This document shows, one piece after another, positions 52,382 through 61,198 of a stretch of DNA of 64,000 nucleotides; position 1 is the first letter of the stretch; each line of letters opens with the position of its first letter. The notes beneath the pieces are model-generated. The model was given only the letters and a program-made list of their open reading frames with translations. It ran no database searches and had not been told where the DNA came from. Made by a program: the position numbers and the translations under genes. Origin of the DNA: Cohnella terricola (GTDB lineage: Bacteria > Bacillota > Bacilli > Paenibacillales > Paenibacillaceae); the NCBI RefSeq assembly GCF_007786475.1, contig NZ_VNJJ01000015.1, forward strand, positions 55,296 to 119,295. The letters are read 5' to 3'.

Positions 52382-54058
52382 ATGAAATTGCAAATGAAGC
52401 TTTTATTAAACACGATGTTATCGCTGCTGATGCTGTTGGCGGCTTTAATCTACGTCGTAGTCAACGTGTCTGGCATGCAAGCTTCTAATGAGCAGACGCT
52501 TCAGGTAATGACCGACAGTCAGCAGTTGAAGACCGAACTGATCCTCGCCCAGCTTGCGCTGTCCAACGCTTCCGGCAACATGACAGAAGGGAACAAGGGG
52601 GAAGCGCTCGATCGCGTCAATAAAGCGAACGTCAGATTGACCGACATGCTCGATAACGTATCTATTCCCGGTTACAGTGGCATTTTGGAGACGGCAAAAT
52701 CAAGATTGGATCTGGTTTCTCAGGAAGCGGAGCAAGCGCTGGACGATCGTAACGTTGCCGAAATCAAACGACAATCGGTTCGAATCCTTGGCATTCTGAA
52801 CGGGATTAATACGCTGAACATTTTATCGTCCGAGCTTCAACATAGCAAGTCGGAGCAGACCGACGCCAAGATCCGCAACGTATACTGGATCGCCCTGATC
52901 GGCGGGATCGCGCTATTTCTAGCCGCGGGCTTGCTCAATTACATAACGACTGGGCGTATTGTACGACCCATCAAGCGGCTAAACCGCCACACCCAAGAGA
53001 TTGCCGCGGGAAAACTGTTCGTGAACATCGAAAAATACCGCGGCAAGGATGAAGTTGGCGAATTGACGCAAGCTTTCTCGACAATGGTTTCCAATCTGCG
53101 CGATGTCGCGGGAACCGCTCAACACGTCAGCGAACAAGTAGAGCGATTGACTTCTGAGCTGGATGAAGAGAATGCCATCATGTCCGACATTTCAAAGCAG
53201 ATTGCGCATTCAACGAACGAGCTGGCAGCAGGAAGTCAAGCCATTACGGAAGATTTGCAGCATACTGTTACGAATATGGAGGAGATGAAGATCGGCTTCC
53301 AATCGAATCTGCAAGATTCGTTGCAGTCCGTCGAGTACGGAGAGGAAGCCGTTCGAACGATTAAAGAAGGCATGGAAGCCATCGATCAACAACGCGGCAT
53401 TATGGATCGGAATATGGAAGCCATTCATCGGATGGAAGAGGCCGTGCGGCTGCTGTCCGATTCGATCGGCGATATCCGCCAAATGACGGGATATGTATCG
53501 GATGTGGCATCTCAAACAAATATGCTGTCGTTAAACGCCGGGATCGAGGCTGCTCGCGCCGGAGAAGCGGGCAGGGGATTTGCCGTGGTGGCGCAGGAAG
53601 TGAAAAAGCTGGCCGGACAGAGCGCGTTGACGGCCAACCAGATGATGACCGTGCTGGAGAATGTCTCTAACGGCATCGAACAGGTGAATATCACGATGCA
53701 GGTTTGTATGGAGCAAACAACGCAGCAGGCGCAGGCCGTCGGAACAACGAACGATGCATTCGACAGCATTCGCGGCAAGGTTCTACAGATTGCCGATCAT
53801 CTGCACGGCCTGAAGAACGAGATGCACGCTTCCGAGGAGAAGAGCAACCAGGTGCTTCAATCGTTTGAAAGTATTAGTTCCATCACGGAGCAATCGGCTG
53901 CGGGAAGCGAGGAAATATCCGCATCAACCGCCGAACAGCTAACAGCATTCCTGTCGATCAGCGATAAAGTAAAGCTGCTTCGCGGCGCATCGGATCGACT
54001 GTCCGCGACGCTAGAGCAGTTCGTGCTGGAGGGGGCGGGGGATTCTCGGGCTTCATAA
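52382..54058 (+). CDS. Methyl-accepting chemotaxis protein
   Basis: 558 residues, start ATG 52382 behind GGGGCGG. Transmembrane helices at about 8-28 and 172-195 frame a helical sensing domain of about 140 residues. HAMP (about 195-250) begins [20 protein letters not shown]. The cytoplasmic coiled-coil hairpin (270-555) has the conserved tip [20 protein letters not shown] and [15 protein letters not shown]. It feeds CheA/CheW. Paired with the BMP-type binding lipoprotein directly upstream, it may sense a ligand presented by that protein. Confidence 0.9.
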   Translation: MKLQMKLLLNTMLSLLMLLAALIYVVVNVSGMQASNEQTLQVMTDSQQLKTELILAQLALSNASGNMTEGNKGEALDRVNKANVRLTDMLDNVSIPGYSGILETAKSRLDLVSQEAEQALDDRNVAEIKRQSVRILGILNGINTLNILSSELQHSKSEQTDAKIRNVYWIALIGGIALFLAAGLLNYITTGRIVRPIKRLNRHTQEIAAGKLFVNIEKYRGKDEVGELTQAFSTMVSNLRDVAGTAQHVSEQVERLTSELDEENAIMSDISKQIAHSTNELAAGSQAITEDLQHTVTNMEEMKIGFQSNLQDSLQSVEYGEEAVRTIKEGMEAIDQQRGIMDRNMEAIHRMEEAVRLLSDSIGDIRQMTGYVSDVASQTNMLSLNAGIEAARAGEAGRGFAVVAQEVKKLAGQSALTANQMMTVLENVSNGIEQVNITMQVCMEQTTQQAQAVGTTNDAFDSIRGKVLQIADHLHGLKNEMHASEEKSNQVLQSFESISSITEQSAAGSEEISASTAEQLTAFLSISDKVKLLRGASDRLSATLEQFVLEGAGDSRAS

Positions 54059-54087
54059 TGTCAGACGAATGCTAACAGACAATAAGC

Positions 54088-54114
54088 AATGGAGCTGGCT
54101 GAGCCAGCTCCATT
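54088..54114. terminator. Terminator hairpin after the chemoreceptor gene
   Basis: AATGGAGCTGGC (54088-54099) pairs perfectly with GCCAGCTCCATT (54103-54114); only a weak U-tract follows. Confidence 0.6.
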
Positions 54115-54134
54115 TGTCATGATGATATGTTCGA

Positions 54135-56474
54135 TCATCGCTTTGCTTGCCGGGCAACCCGCCAACCTTCCTTATCGGTTGCAAGAATGCCGCGACTATT
54201 GTAAATGCCTTGAATGTCATCCCCTGTCAGCGTAACTCTGTACAGGGTTTGCTCGAATGGCTCATACAAGGGACAGACGGGGTTGTTTTCCGCGACGGAC
54301 GCCTCGGCACCGTACCGGACGAACCGAATGTCCGACCAATCCAGATACGAAGTCGAGAGCGCGGCATCCATGTGCGGGATGACCGCCCCGGACTTGACCA
54401 GAATCACAATCGGCAGTTCCCCTGGAGCGATGCGCTGCCATCTCCCTCCGGGATAGGCGATTCCCGTCTGGTAATCGACCCATTCGCCCGGCGGCAGGTA
54501 GACGTCTCGCTCGTCACCTTCCTCGAACATGGGCGCTACCAGCAGTTCCGACCCGAACATGTATTGATCCTCGATCAGCCATGAGCCGGGATCCTCGGGA
54601 AATTCGAAGAATAGAGCACGAAGCATCGGATGGCCCCGATCTGCGCTTAGCTTCGCCTGAGTATAGATGTAAGGCATCAGTTCGTACTTCATCTGTGTCG
54701 TTCGGCGGAAAAAGTCGGTAAACCGTTCGCCGTACGCCCAAGGCTCCGTCGGCGGCGCCCCGTGGCAGCGACTATGGGAAGTGAGCATGCCGAAAGGAAG
54801 CCAGCGGCGGTACAGCTCTTCCGGGCTGCTATGGACGAATCCGCCGATGTCGTGGCTCCAGAACGAGAAACCGCAAAGGCCGAGCGACAGCCCTCCGCGG
54901 AGCGTTGCCGCCATGGCGCCGTCCGTATTCTCCGCGTCTCCGCCCCAATGGATCGGATAGCGCTGGCTGCCTGCCCACGCGCTTCTTGCCCAGATGATCG
55001 ACTCGCCCTTGACGGCTTCGGTAACCTCGGCAACGGCTTTGTTATACCGCAGCGGATATAGATTGTGCTCGCGGTAACCGCTCTTGCCCGACGAGTACTG
55101 TCCGTTCAGCGGCGCGGCCTCGCCGAAGTCGACTTTAATCGCGCTCACGCCTATGCGAAGCAACTCCGCCAGCCGATCTTGGTACCAGGTCACGGCGGCG
55201 GGATTGCTATAGTCGAGAATAGCGTCGTCCGTCGGCAATGCGCCTTCCGCCGTGCGCACGGCGAAACCATTTTCGATGATCGAAGCATATAGCGGATTGG
55301 TGGGCGTAAAGTAAGGGAGCTGCCACAAGGAAACGCGGTAGCCCATCTCCCTCAATTGCTGGATCATCCGCTCCGGATCGTCGAACCGCTCTTCGGAGAA
55401 GCGGTAATTGCACCGCCAGTCTTTCTCGAACCAACCCGTGTCGAGATGAATAACGTCGCAAGGAATGCGGCTGAGTTGTAATTGCCGGGCTACTTCCCGG
55501 ACCTCCTCCTCGGAGCTGTACGTAATTCGGCTCATCCACAAGCCGAAAGACCAGAGCGGCGGCAGCGCGCTTCTCCCCGTTATTCTCGTATATTCGGAGA
55601 CGATCTCTTGCGGCGAGCCAATGAACAGAAACAAATCCAGCTCTTCGTCACCCGTATATACGACGCACGTATCGTCGTACGTCGATCCGAAATCCATCGT
55701 CAGCGGCGACGACGTATGAACGAACAAGCCATAACCTCTACTGCTGAGAAAAAAAGGCACGGGTTTGTACATTTTGGCCGTCTGTGCGCTGAGGGCGTCA
55801 GTAGTGAACAGGTTGATCTTTTGGCCTCTCTTGTTCAAGCGAGTGAACGATTCCCCCGTTCCATAGAGCTTCTCGTCTGGACGCAGAAGGAAGCTGGCGG
55901 CCGCGTTGTTCCCGAAATCCGAAGAACTTCTTCTGAAGGAGAAGGGGAGACCGTTCGTGTTCAGCAGCGACTTGCCGTCAGAGAAGCCGCGTGTTTCGGT
56001 CACGATCGAACCGTTCGCATCCCGGATAATCAACTTCCAAGGATCGGTTTGCACCGTAATTGAGCCAGCCGCGCTGGAGTATACGATCTCGTTATCCTGT
56101 CTCCGAGATTCCCAGTTTTCGGTGGTGCCGATAGCGCTATGATCCAACATCAGTGTTGGCTCGGCGCTGCCCAAAGCCCCCGGCCGAGTCCCGATACGGA
56201 TTCGCACGGTCCGTTCGCTTAGGAATGATAATCCGAACGGAGTAGTAGGCCGATCCTCATATTCGTCCGGGAAGGCCCAAGACGGCGATTCTTCATAAGG
56301 GTAATCGATCTGATTGAAAGACAGCCTGGGCTTACGCAAGTATCGCCGCCACTGCAGCGTTCCGCTGGCGGAATCCGCATCGAAAGAAACCGCTTGTGCA
56401 GCGAAGAAGTACGTATCGGATGTCGAATCGAAGCCTTCGCTCCGATCGATCGGTTGATTCAGTGCTGACATCAT
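54135..56474 (-). CDS. GH31 alpha-xylosidase-like glycoside hydrolase
   Basis: 779 residues from ATG 56474, six bases after the permease stop; an in-frame GTG at 56480 is less likely. The GH31 nucleophile is in AIKVDFGEAAP, and the acid/base Asp in IHWGGDAENTDGAM; both blocks resemble those of YicI-type alpha-xylosidases (KTDFGE and WGGDxxxxxESM) more than alpha-glucosidases. No signal peptide, so it is cytoplasmic. N-terminal galactose-mutarotase-like domain, catalytic barrel, and C-terminal beta domains are all present. With the ABC genes upstream it should hydrolyse imported xylose-containing oligosaccharides, for example from xyloglucan. Substrate assignment is inference. Confidence 0.85.
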   Translation of the reverse strand: MMSALNQPIDRSEGFDSTSDTYFFAAQAVSFDADSASGTLQWRRYLRKPRLSFNQIDYPYEESPSWAFPDEYEDRPTTPFGLSFLSERTVRIRIGTRPGALGSAEPTLMLDHSAIGTTENWESRRQDNEIVYSSAAGSITVQTDPWKLIIRDANGSIVTETRGFSDGKSLLNTNGLPFSFRRSSSDFGNNAAASFLLRPDEKLYGTGESFTRLNKRGQKINLFTTDALSAQTAKMYKPVPFFLSSRGYGLFVHTSSPLTMDFGSTYDDTCVVYTGDEELDLFLFIGSPQEIVSEYTRITGRSALPPLWSFGLWMSRITYSSEEEVREVARQLQLSRIPCDVIHLDTGWFEKDWRCNYRFSEERFDDPERMIQQLREMGYRVSLWQLPYFTPTNPLYASIIENGFAVRTAEGALPTDDAILDYSNPAAVTWYQDRLAELLRIGVSAIKVDFGEAAPLNGQYSSGKSGYREHNLYPLRYNKAVAEVTEAVKGESIIWARSAWAGSQRYPIHWGGDAENTDGAMAATLRGGLSLGLCGFSFWSHDIGGFVHSSPEELYRRWLPFGMLTSHSRCHGAPPTEPWAYGERFTDFFRRTTQMKYELMPYIYTQAKLSADRGHPMLRALFFEFPEDPGSWLIEDQYMFGSELLVAPMFEEGDERDVYLPPGEWVDYQTGIAYPGGRWQRIAPGELPIVILVKSGAVIPHMDAALSTSYLDWSDIRFVRYGAEASVAENNPVCPLYEPFEQTLYRVTLTGDDIQGIYNSRGILATDKEGWRVARQAKR

Positions 56475-56480
56475 TCCCAC

Positions 56481-57323
56481 CTATCCTTTCACGGCGCCGT
56501 TCGTTAGGCCGCTCACAATGTATCGCTGCACGAAAATAAACAGGAGAGCGACCGGAAGCATGCTGACCGTACCGAATGCCATCGTATTATTCCATGACGT
56601 GCTCTGGAAGCCGAGGAAATTGTAGATACCCGCCGTGATCGGTCGAAGTTGCTCTTTGCCGATGAAAGTCATGCCATAGATCAGATCGCCCCAAGCGAAC
56701 AAGAAGGAGAAAACGGCTGCAACGACGACTCCCGGTACGGCAATCGGCAGTATGATTCGCACGAACGTTGTCCAGCGGTTACAGCCGTCGATCTGCGCGG
56801 ACTCCTCAAGCTCCTTCGGAAGCGAAGTAAAGTACGTCCGGAGAATGATGACGGAGAACGGGATGCCCGCCGTGGCGTTGGCCAGGATCGTGCTCCAATA
56901 GCTAGGACCGATCAATCCCATATGCTTGAATAAAATAAACAGTGGCGTCAGCAGCAAAGACGCGGGCAGCATCTGGGTGACCAGGAACAGCAGTACGAAC
57001 AGATGACGACCCGGGAACCGGAATCTGGCAATGCCATATGCGGCCGGGATCGCAAGCGAGGTCGAGATCGCAAGCGACCCGATCGAGATGACGATGCTAT
57101 TCCGGAAGCCTGCGATAATGTCGAATGATGAACCCGATAACTGCTCCGTATACGATTCGAAATGGAATGTACGAGGGAACCACGTTTGGGGCGTCGCGAA
57201 TATTTCGGCTTCCGTCTTAAACGAGGTCACGACCAGCCAATACAGCGGGAATAGAAACGCGGCGACCAGTAATATGCTTATGACGGGCAAGAGCCAAGGA
57301 ACGTTCCTGCGCAACAGCTTCAT
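56481..57323 (-). CDS. Sugar ABC transporter permease (MalG-type)
   Basis: 280 residues from ATG 57323. Six transmembrane helices, EAA loop ELEESAQIDGCNRWTTFVRI, C-terminal QRYIVSGLTNGAVKG as in CUT1 permeases. It overlaps the end of the upstream permease gene by four bases, and the GH31 gene follows within seven bases. It is the partner of the 57320-58204 permease. Confidence 0.9.
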   Translation of the reverse strand: MKLLRRNVPWLLPVISILLVAAFLFPLYWLVVTSFKTEAEIFATPQTWFPRTFHFESYTEQLSGSSFDIIAGFRNSIVISIGSLAISTSLAIPAAYGIARFRFPGRHLFVLLFLVTQMLPASLLLTPLFILFKHMGLIGPSYWSTILANATAGIPFSVIILRTYFTSLPKELEESAQIDGCNRWTTFVRIILPIAVPGVVVAAVFSFLFAWGDLIYGMTFIGKEQLRPITAGIYNFLGFQSTSWNNTMAFGTVSMLPVALLFIFVQRYIVSGLTNGAVKG

Positions 57324-58204
57324 TCTCGTTCCTCCCGGTTCAGCAATTTCAGGTACAAGACTCCGACTATCAGCAGCACAAGGAACATCACGTTGGAAAC
57401 GGCCGCCCCTTGGCTATATTTAAACTGCTCGAACGACAGGTTATAGGCGTACGTAGACATCATCTGAGTCGCGTTGACCGGCCCTCCGTGCGTCATGATC
57501 AACACAAGATCGAATACTTTGAATGTATAGATAAAACCTAACACGAGAAGCGAGAGAATAGCTGGCTTCAGCAGCGGCAGCGTAATGCGGAAGAACCGCC
57601 GCACGGCCGTCGCCCCGTCGATCGCGGCGCTCTCATAAATGTCTCGGGGGATCGTCGTCATCGCCGTGGACAACAAGATCATGTTAAAGGGAATGCCGAT
57701 CCACGTATTGGCAAGCACGACTGTAAACATAGCGAGCCCCGAGCTGACGAGCCATTCGATCGGGCTGCCGATCAGATGAAGCCGAAGCAGCGTATCGTTG
57801 ACGATGCCGTCGGATCCGAACATGAACTTGAACATCATCGCCGTGATCGTAGCTGGCAGCAGCCAACTGATCATGACAAGCCCTCTTAACCGCTGTGCCA
57901 TGCGGAACCCTAGATTGAAGAGCAGAGCCAGCGCGAGTCCGATCACGAACTGCAGGACGAGGCATGCCGCCGTGAAGACGAACGTGTGAAGCAGGACAAG
58001 CTTAATCGTACCTTCGTTGAACAACGCCGTATAGTTATCGAGTCCGACATAAGGCTGATGGCCGGAAGCGAGATTCATGACATTCACGTCGAACAGGCTT
58101 AACCGCACGTTGTCGACAATGGGATAACCTACGAAAAAAAGCATATAAACGAGCGCGGGGAGCACGAACAAATAACCCGCGCGAAGTTCCTTCATCCTCA
58201 TCAT
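57320..58204 (-). CDS. Sugar ABC transporter permease (MalF-type)
   Basis: 294 residues from ATG 58204 (GGCGGTG upstream; a second ATG follows directly). Six transmembrane helices and the EAA loop DIYESAAIDGATAVRRFFRI, with the MalF-like loop HLIGSPIEWLVSS between helices. Lacks a neighbouring ATPase, so a shared ATPase is expected. A terminator-like hairpin lies between this gene and the binding-protein gene. Confidence 0.9.
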   Translation of the reverse strand: MMRMKELRAGYLFVLPALVYMLFFVGYPIVDNVRLSLFDVNVMNLASGHQPYVGLDNYTALFNEGTIKLVLLHTFVFTAACLVLQFVIGLALALLFNLGFRMAQRLRGLVMISWLLPATITAMMFKFMFGSDGIVNDTLLRLHLIGSPIEWLVSSGLAMFTVVLANTWIGIPFNMILLSTAMTTIPRDIYESAAIDGATAVRRFFRITLPLLKPAILSLLVLGFIYTFKVFDLVLIMTHGGPVNATQMMSTYAYNLSFEQFKYSQGAAVSNVMFLVLLIVGVLYLKLLNREERE

Positions 58205-58221
58205 GATGCGTTCACCGCCTT

Positions 58222-58258
58222 AAAAAAATGGAGTACATGGAATCTGCACATGTACTCC
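58222..58258 (-). terminator. Intra-operon terminator between binding protein and permease
   Basis: On the minus strand GGAGTACATG (58258-58249) pairs perfectly with CATGTACTCC (58239-58230), then A and TTTTTTT. It lies 11 bp after the binding-protein stop, and the permease begins 18 bp beyond the U-tract. It should partially stop transcription and favour the binding protein. Confidence 0.8.
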
Positions 58259-58269
58259 CCAACCAATCG

Positions 58270-59547
58270 TTATTTACTGCCCAGGATACCGTCGATTTTC
58301 TTCTGCGCTTCGTTCGCGGCGTCGTCCGGCGTAGAGCCGAGCGTCAGCGATTTGCCGAGCGCTTCGGATATGACGTTGGAAATTTCCGGCCATTTCGGAT
58401 GCGGGCCGCGCGGTTGCGCGTTCACCATGTTCTCGGCGAACACCTTCAGCTTCGGATTATCCGTCCAGTAAGGATCACTCGCTACGTCCTTGCGCGCCGG
58501 GAAGTAACCGAAGTCCTGCGCGAACTGTTTGTTGACGTCCGGCGAAGCGACGTATTTGATGAATTCGACCGCTTCGTTCACATTGGGACCGTTGACGACG
58601 CCGAGATTCTCTCCGCCGAGCACGGAGGCGAATTGCTTGTCTTTCGGGACGAAAGAGAGACCGAAATTCAAATCCGGGGCATTCTTCGCCAGATCGGGCA
58701 ACTGCCAAGGACCGTTGACCATCATCGCCAGCTTACCCGCGGCGAACTGTTTCATGACGTCGGATTGCGTCCAGTTGATGACTTCCTTGCTCATGGAGCC
58801 GTCTTTGATCAAGTCCGCAAGGATGCCGAACGCTCTTGCGCCATCACCTGCTACGTGATCGAAGTTCGCCCCGGTAGACAACAGCCAAGGGAGGAATTGG
58901 AACGTACCTTCTTCGTTCTGCGGCGCACTGATCCCCAAGCCTTTAACTCCGCTCTTGGTTAGTTTCTTGGCGGCCTCCCGTAGCTCATCCCACGTTTCGG
59001 GAGGTGTCACACCGGCATCGGCCAGCATCTTCTCGTTATAGAACAGCGCCAGATTGTTGCTGCCGAGCGGAATGCCGTATTGCTTGCCATCGTAAGAGGC
59101 CGATTTCCAAGGACCCGCGAAGAATTGATCCTTATCTGACCAGTCTTTCAGATTGTCCGTAATGTCCGCGAACAATCCCATTGCCGCATAGGCAGCATGA
59201 TCGGGATTATCGATGATGACGATATCGGGCAAATCCGAAGCTGCAAGCCCAACCGACAATCGTTTCTTGAAGTCCGCGAACGGGATATAGACGGGCTCGA
59301 CTTGAATGTTCGCATGCTGCTTCCCGAATCCGTCGGTGAGCGATTTGATAATGTCGAACTGGGATTTTCCTTCGAAATAAAACCATAGCGTCAATTTTTT
59401 CTTTTCCGGCTTCGATTCGCCGCTTGGCGAAGCCGCGGGAGAATTCGAGCTTGGCTGCGCGTCGTTCGATTTGTTTGAACCGCAGCCCGCAAGCGATAAC
59501 ATGATGACCAGCATAACGGCTAACATTCCTAGACCTGTTCGTTTCAC
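58270..59547 (-). CDS. Sugar ABC transporter substrate-binding lipoprotein (family 1)
   Basis: 425 residues, ATG 59547. Signal with lipobox LAGC (MLVIMLSLAGC), Ser/Pro/Asn-rich linker to about residue 48, then a MalE-like fold: KKLTLWFYFEGKSQFDIIKS, AASDLPDIVIIDNPDHAAYA and IPLGSNNLALFYNEKMLADA. First transport gene after the two-component genes on the same strand. Likely ligand is an oligosaccharide of xylose-containing type because of the GH31 gene. A cre site is upstream. Confidence 0.9.
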   Translation of the reverse strand: MKRTGLGMLAVMLVIMLSLAGCGSNKSNDAQPSSNSPAASPSGESKPEKKKLTLWFYFEGKSQFDIIKSLTDGFGKQHANIQVEPVYIPFADFKKRLSVGLAASDLPDIVIIDNPDHAAYAAMGLFADITDNLKDWSDKDQFFAGPWKSASYDGKQYGIPLGSNNLALFYNEKMLADAGVTPPETWDELREAAKKLTKSGVKGLGISAPQNEEGTFQFLPWLLSTGANFDHVAGDGARAFGILADLIKDGSMSKEVINWTQSDVMKQFAAGKLAMMVNGPWQLPDLAKNAPDLNFGLSFVPKDKQFASVLGGENLGVVNGPNVNEAVEFIKYVASPDVNKQFAQDFGYFPARKDVASDPYWTDNPKLKVFAENMVNAQPRGPHPKWPEISNVISEALGKSLTLGSTPDDAANEAQKKIDGILGSK

Positions 59548-59595
59548 TTTGCTGCCCCCTTGGAGTTGATGGTTGACGTCTTCAGTGTATGGGAA

Positions 59596-59609
59596 TGAAA
59601 GCGTTTCGA
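59596..59609. promoter_or_regulatory. cre-like catabolite site
   Basis: TGAAAGCGTTTCGA matches the CcpA consensus TGWNANCGNTNNCA in all but the last half-site C. It lies 49 bp before the binding-protein start, so catabolite repression of the transport operon is likely. Confidence 0.6.
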
Positions 59610-59653
59610 AAATTCGAAAAACCTAATAAAGGTGGACGTTCTTAAGATAACCT

Positions 59654-61198
59654 TCACCGGGAGAGGTTCACTTTTTGGTACTCCGCGGGAGAGAGTCCTG
59701 TGACTTCCTTGAAGACGCGAGAAAAATATTTCGGATCCGGGTAGCCGACGGCGCGGGCGATCTCGAACATTTTCCGCTTCGAGTCCAGCAGCATCGTCTT
59801 CGCTTTCCTGATTCTGATTTCTTTAACGTAAGCCGAGAAGTTGCTTTTGACTTCTTTCGCGAACAGCGCGCTCAAATACTCGGGCGTGATGCGAATCGCG
59901 GCGGCGATTTCCTCCAGCGTGATTCCTTCTGCGTATTTCTCGTGGACGAGACGCAGCGCCTTCTGCACGGTTAAGCTGTACGGAACGGATTCGGGGTTCT
60001 GACCGACTGAGGAGACGTGCTCCATAATCGCACCGAACGCGCGCGTCAACTCTTCCCGCGTCTCGGCCGCTAGAATGGGCAGAAGCCACTGCTCCTGGTA
60101 TCGAAGCGCAAGATCGTTGCCGTATAGTTCTCCGATCATCTGAAGCGCGGATGAGATCAACCGGACGGACACGTCGACGATGTGCCGGGGCTCGTACACG
60201 CCAGTCATGCATAGGCGCAGCCACTCCTGAAGCAATTGTCCGCTAGCGTCCCCGCGGTTCCCGCCGATCGCTGCCTTCAATTTGTTCTCCAGAGCGTAAG
60301 GATACGGCAACGGCTCTCTCGCAAGAGACTCGACAAGTCGCTCGGTCAACACCTCGCGCGAGCCGTCGATGACGATAAACCATTTTCGCAGCGACTTCAG
60401 GGCGGCGTACTTGGCTTTCAACGCGACAATACCGGGCACTTCCGCCACACTGATGACGGCTGTGAGGCCCGAAGCTTTCATCTGTGGGAGCCACTCCGAT
60501 TGCAGAAGGGAAAGGAGGTCGTCTAGATCTCGTCCTTGAACGATGGCGGCGAAAGATCGATCCTCGGGAATCGCAAACAGCGCATGGCGGCCGAACCGCT
60601 TAAGCCAATCGTCGAGCCCGTGTTTGGCCTCCGCGCAACCGGCATCGTAATCGAGTCCCATGTAGACGACGAGAAGCCGAAACGGATCGTCTGTCCCCCA
60701 ATCCTTGACCTGCGCTTTTATCGCCGGCAGAAGGACGGGATTCAAGCCGTCCTGCGATACCCAGCGATAGAGCGCATGCTCCAGCTGATCGGAGGCATGT
60801 CCCGGCGGCAAGCCCGCAATTTGCTGCATTGCCAGCTCCTGTTCGGCTTTTTCCAGCATCGACTTCAAATCGTTCGCCGTCACCGGTTTTTCCAAATATT
60901 CGAACACGCCCAGTTGCAGCGCCTTTTTCGCATATTCGTATTCCGAGAAGCCCGTCAGAATGACCGTCATATGCCTGTGGCCTTGGGATTTCAGAGCTTC
61001 CAGCATTTCGATGCCGCTCGTCTTGGGCATCTTGATGTCGGCGATGACCAAGTCGGGTCTCGTATCTTCAATCAACTGCAATCCGGCTTCCCCATTGTCC
61101 GCATCGCCGACGACTTCATAACTTCCGCCCAGCTTGCGAATCAGATTTACGATGCCATATCTTGTGTTGTCTTCATCCTCAATCACGACGATTCTCAT
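59654..61198 (-). CDS. YesN-type response regulator with AraC DNA-binding domain
   Basis: 514 residues from ATG 61198, overlapping the end of the kinase gene by four bases. Receiver domain (1-125): acidic pocket EDED (7-10), phosphorylatable D54 in LVIADIKMP, and K in YLEKPV. The long middle section is typical of YesN. Two C-terminal helix-turn-helix motifs (about 415-510; LEEIAAAIRITPEYLSALFA and MFEIARAVGYPDPKYFSRVF). It likely activates the adjacent transport and hydrolase genes. Confidence 0.9.
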   Translation of the reverse strand: MRIVVIEDEDNTRYGIVNLIRKLGGSYEVVGDADNGEAGLQLIEDTRPDLVIADIKMPKTSGIEMLEALKSQGHRHMTVILTGFSEYEYAKKALQLGVFEYLEKPVTANDLKSMLEKAEQELAMQQIAGLPPGHASDQLEHALYRWVSQDGLNPVLLPAIKAQVKDWGTDDPFRLLVVYMGLDYDAGCAEAKHGLDDWLKRFGRHALFAIPEDRSFAAIVQGRDLDDLLSLLQSEWLPQMKASGLTAVISVAEVPGIVALKAKYAALKSLRKWFIVIDGSREVLTERLVESLAREPLPYPYALENKLKAAIGGNRGDASGQLLQEWLRLCMTGVYEPRHIVDVSVRLISSALQMIGELYGNDLALRYQEQWLLPILAAETREELTRAFGAIMEHVSSVGQNPESVPYSLTVQKALRLVHEKYAEGITLEEIAAAIRITPEYLSALFAKEVKSNFSAYVKEIRIRKAKTMLLDSKRKMFEIARAVGYPDPKYFSRVFKEVTGLSPAEYQKVNLSR

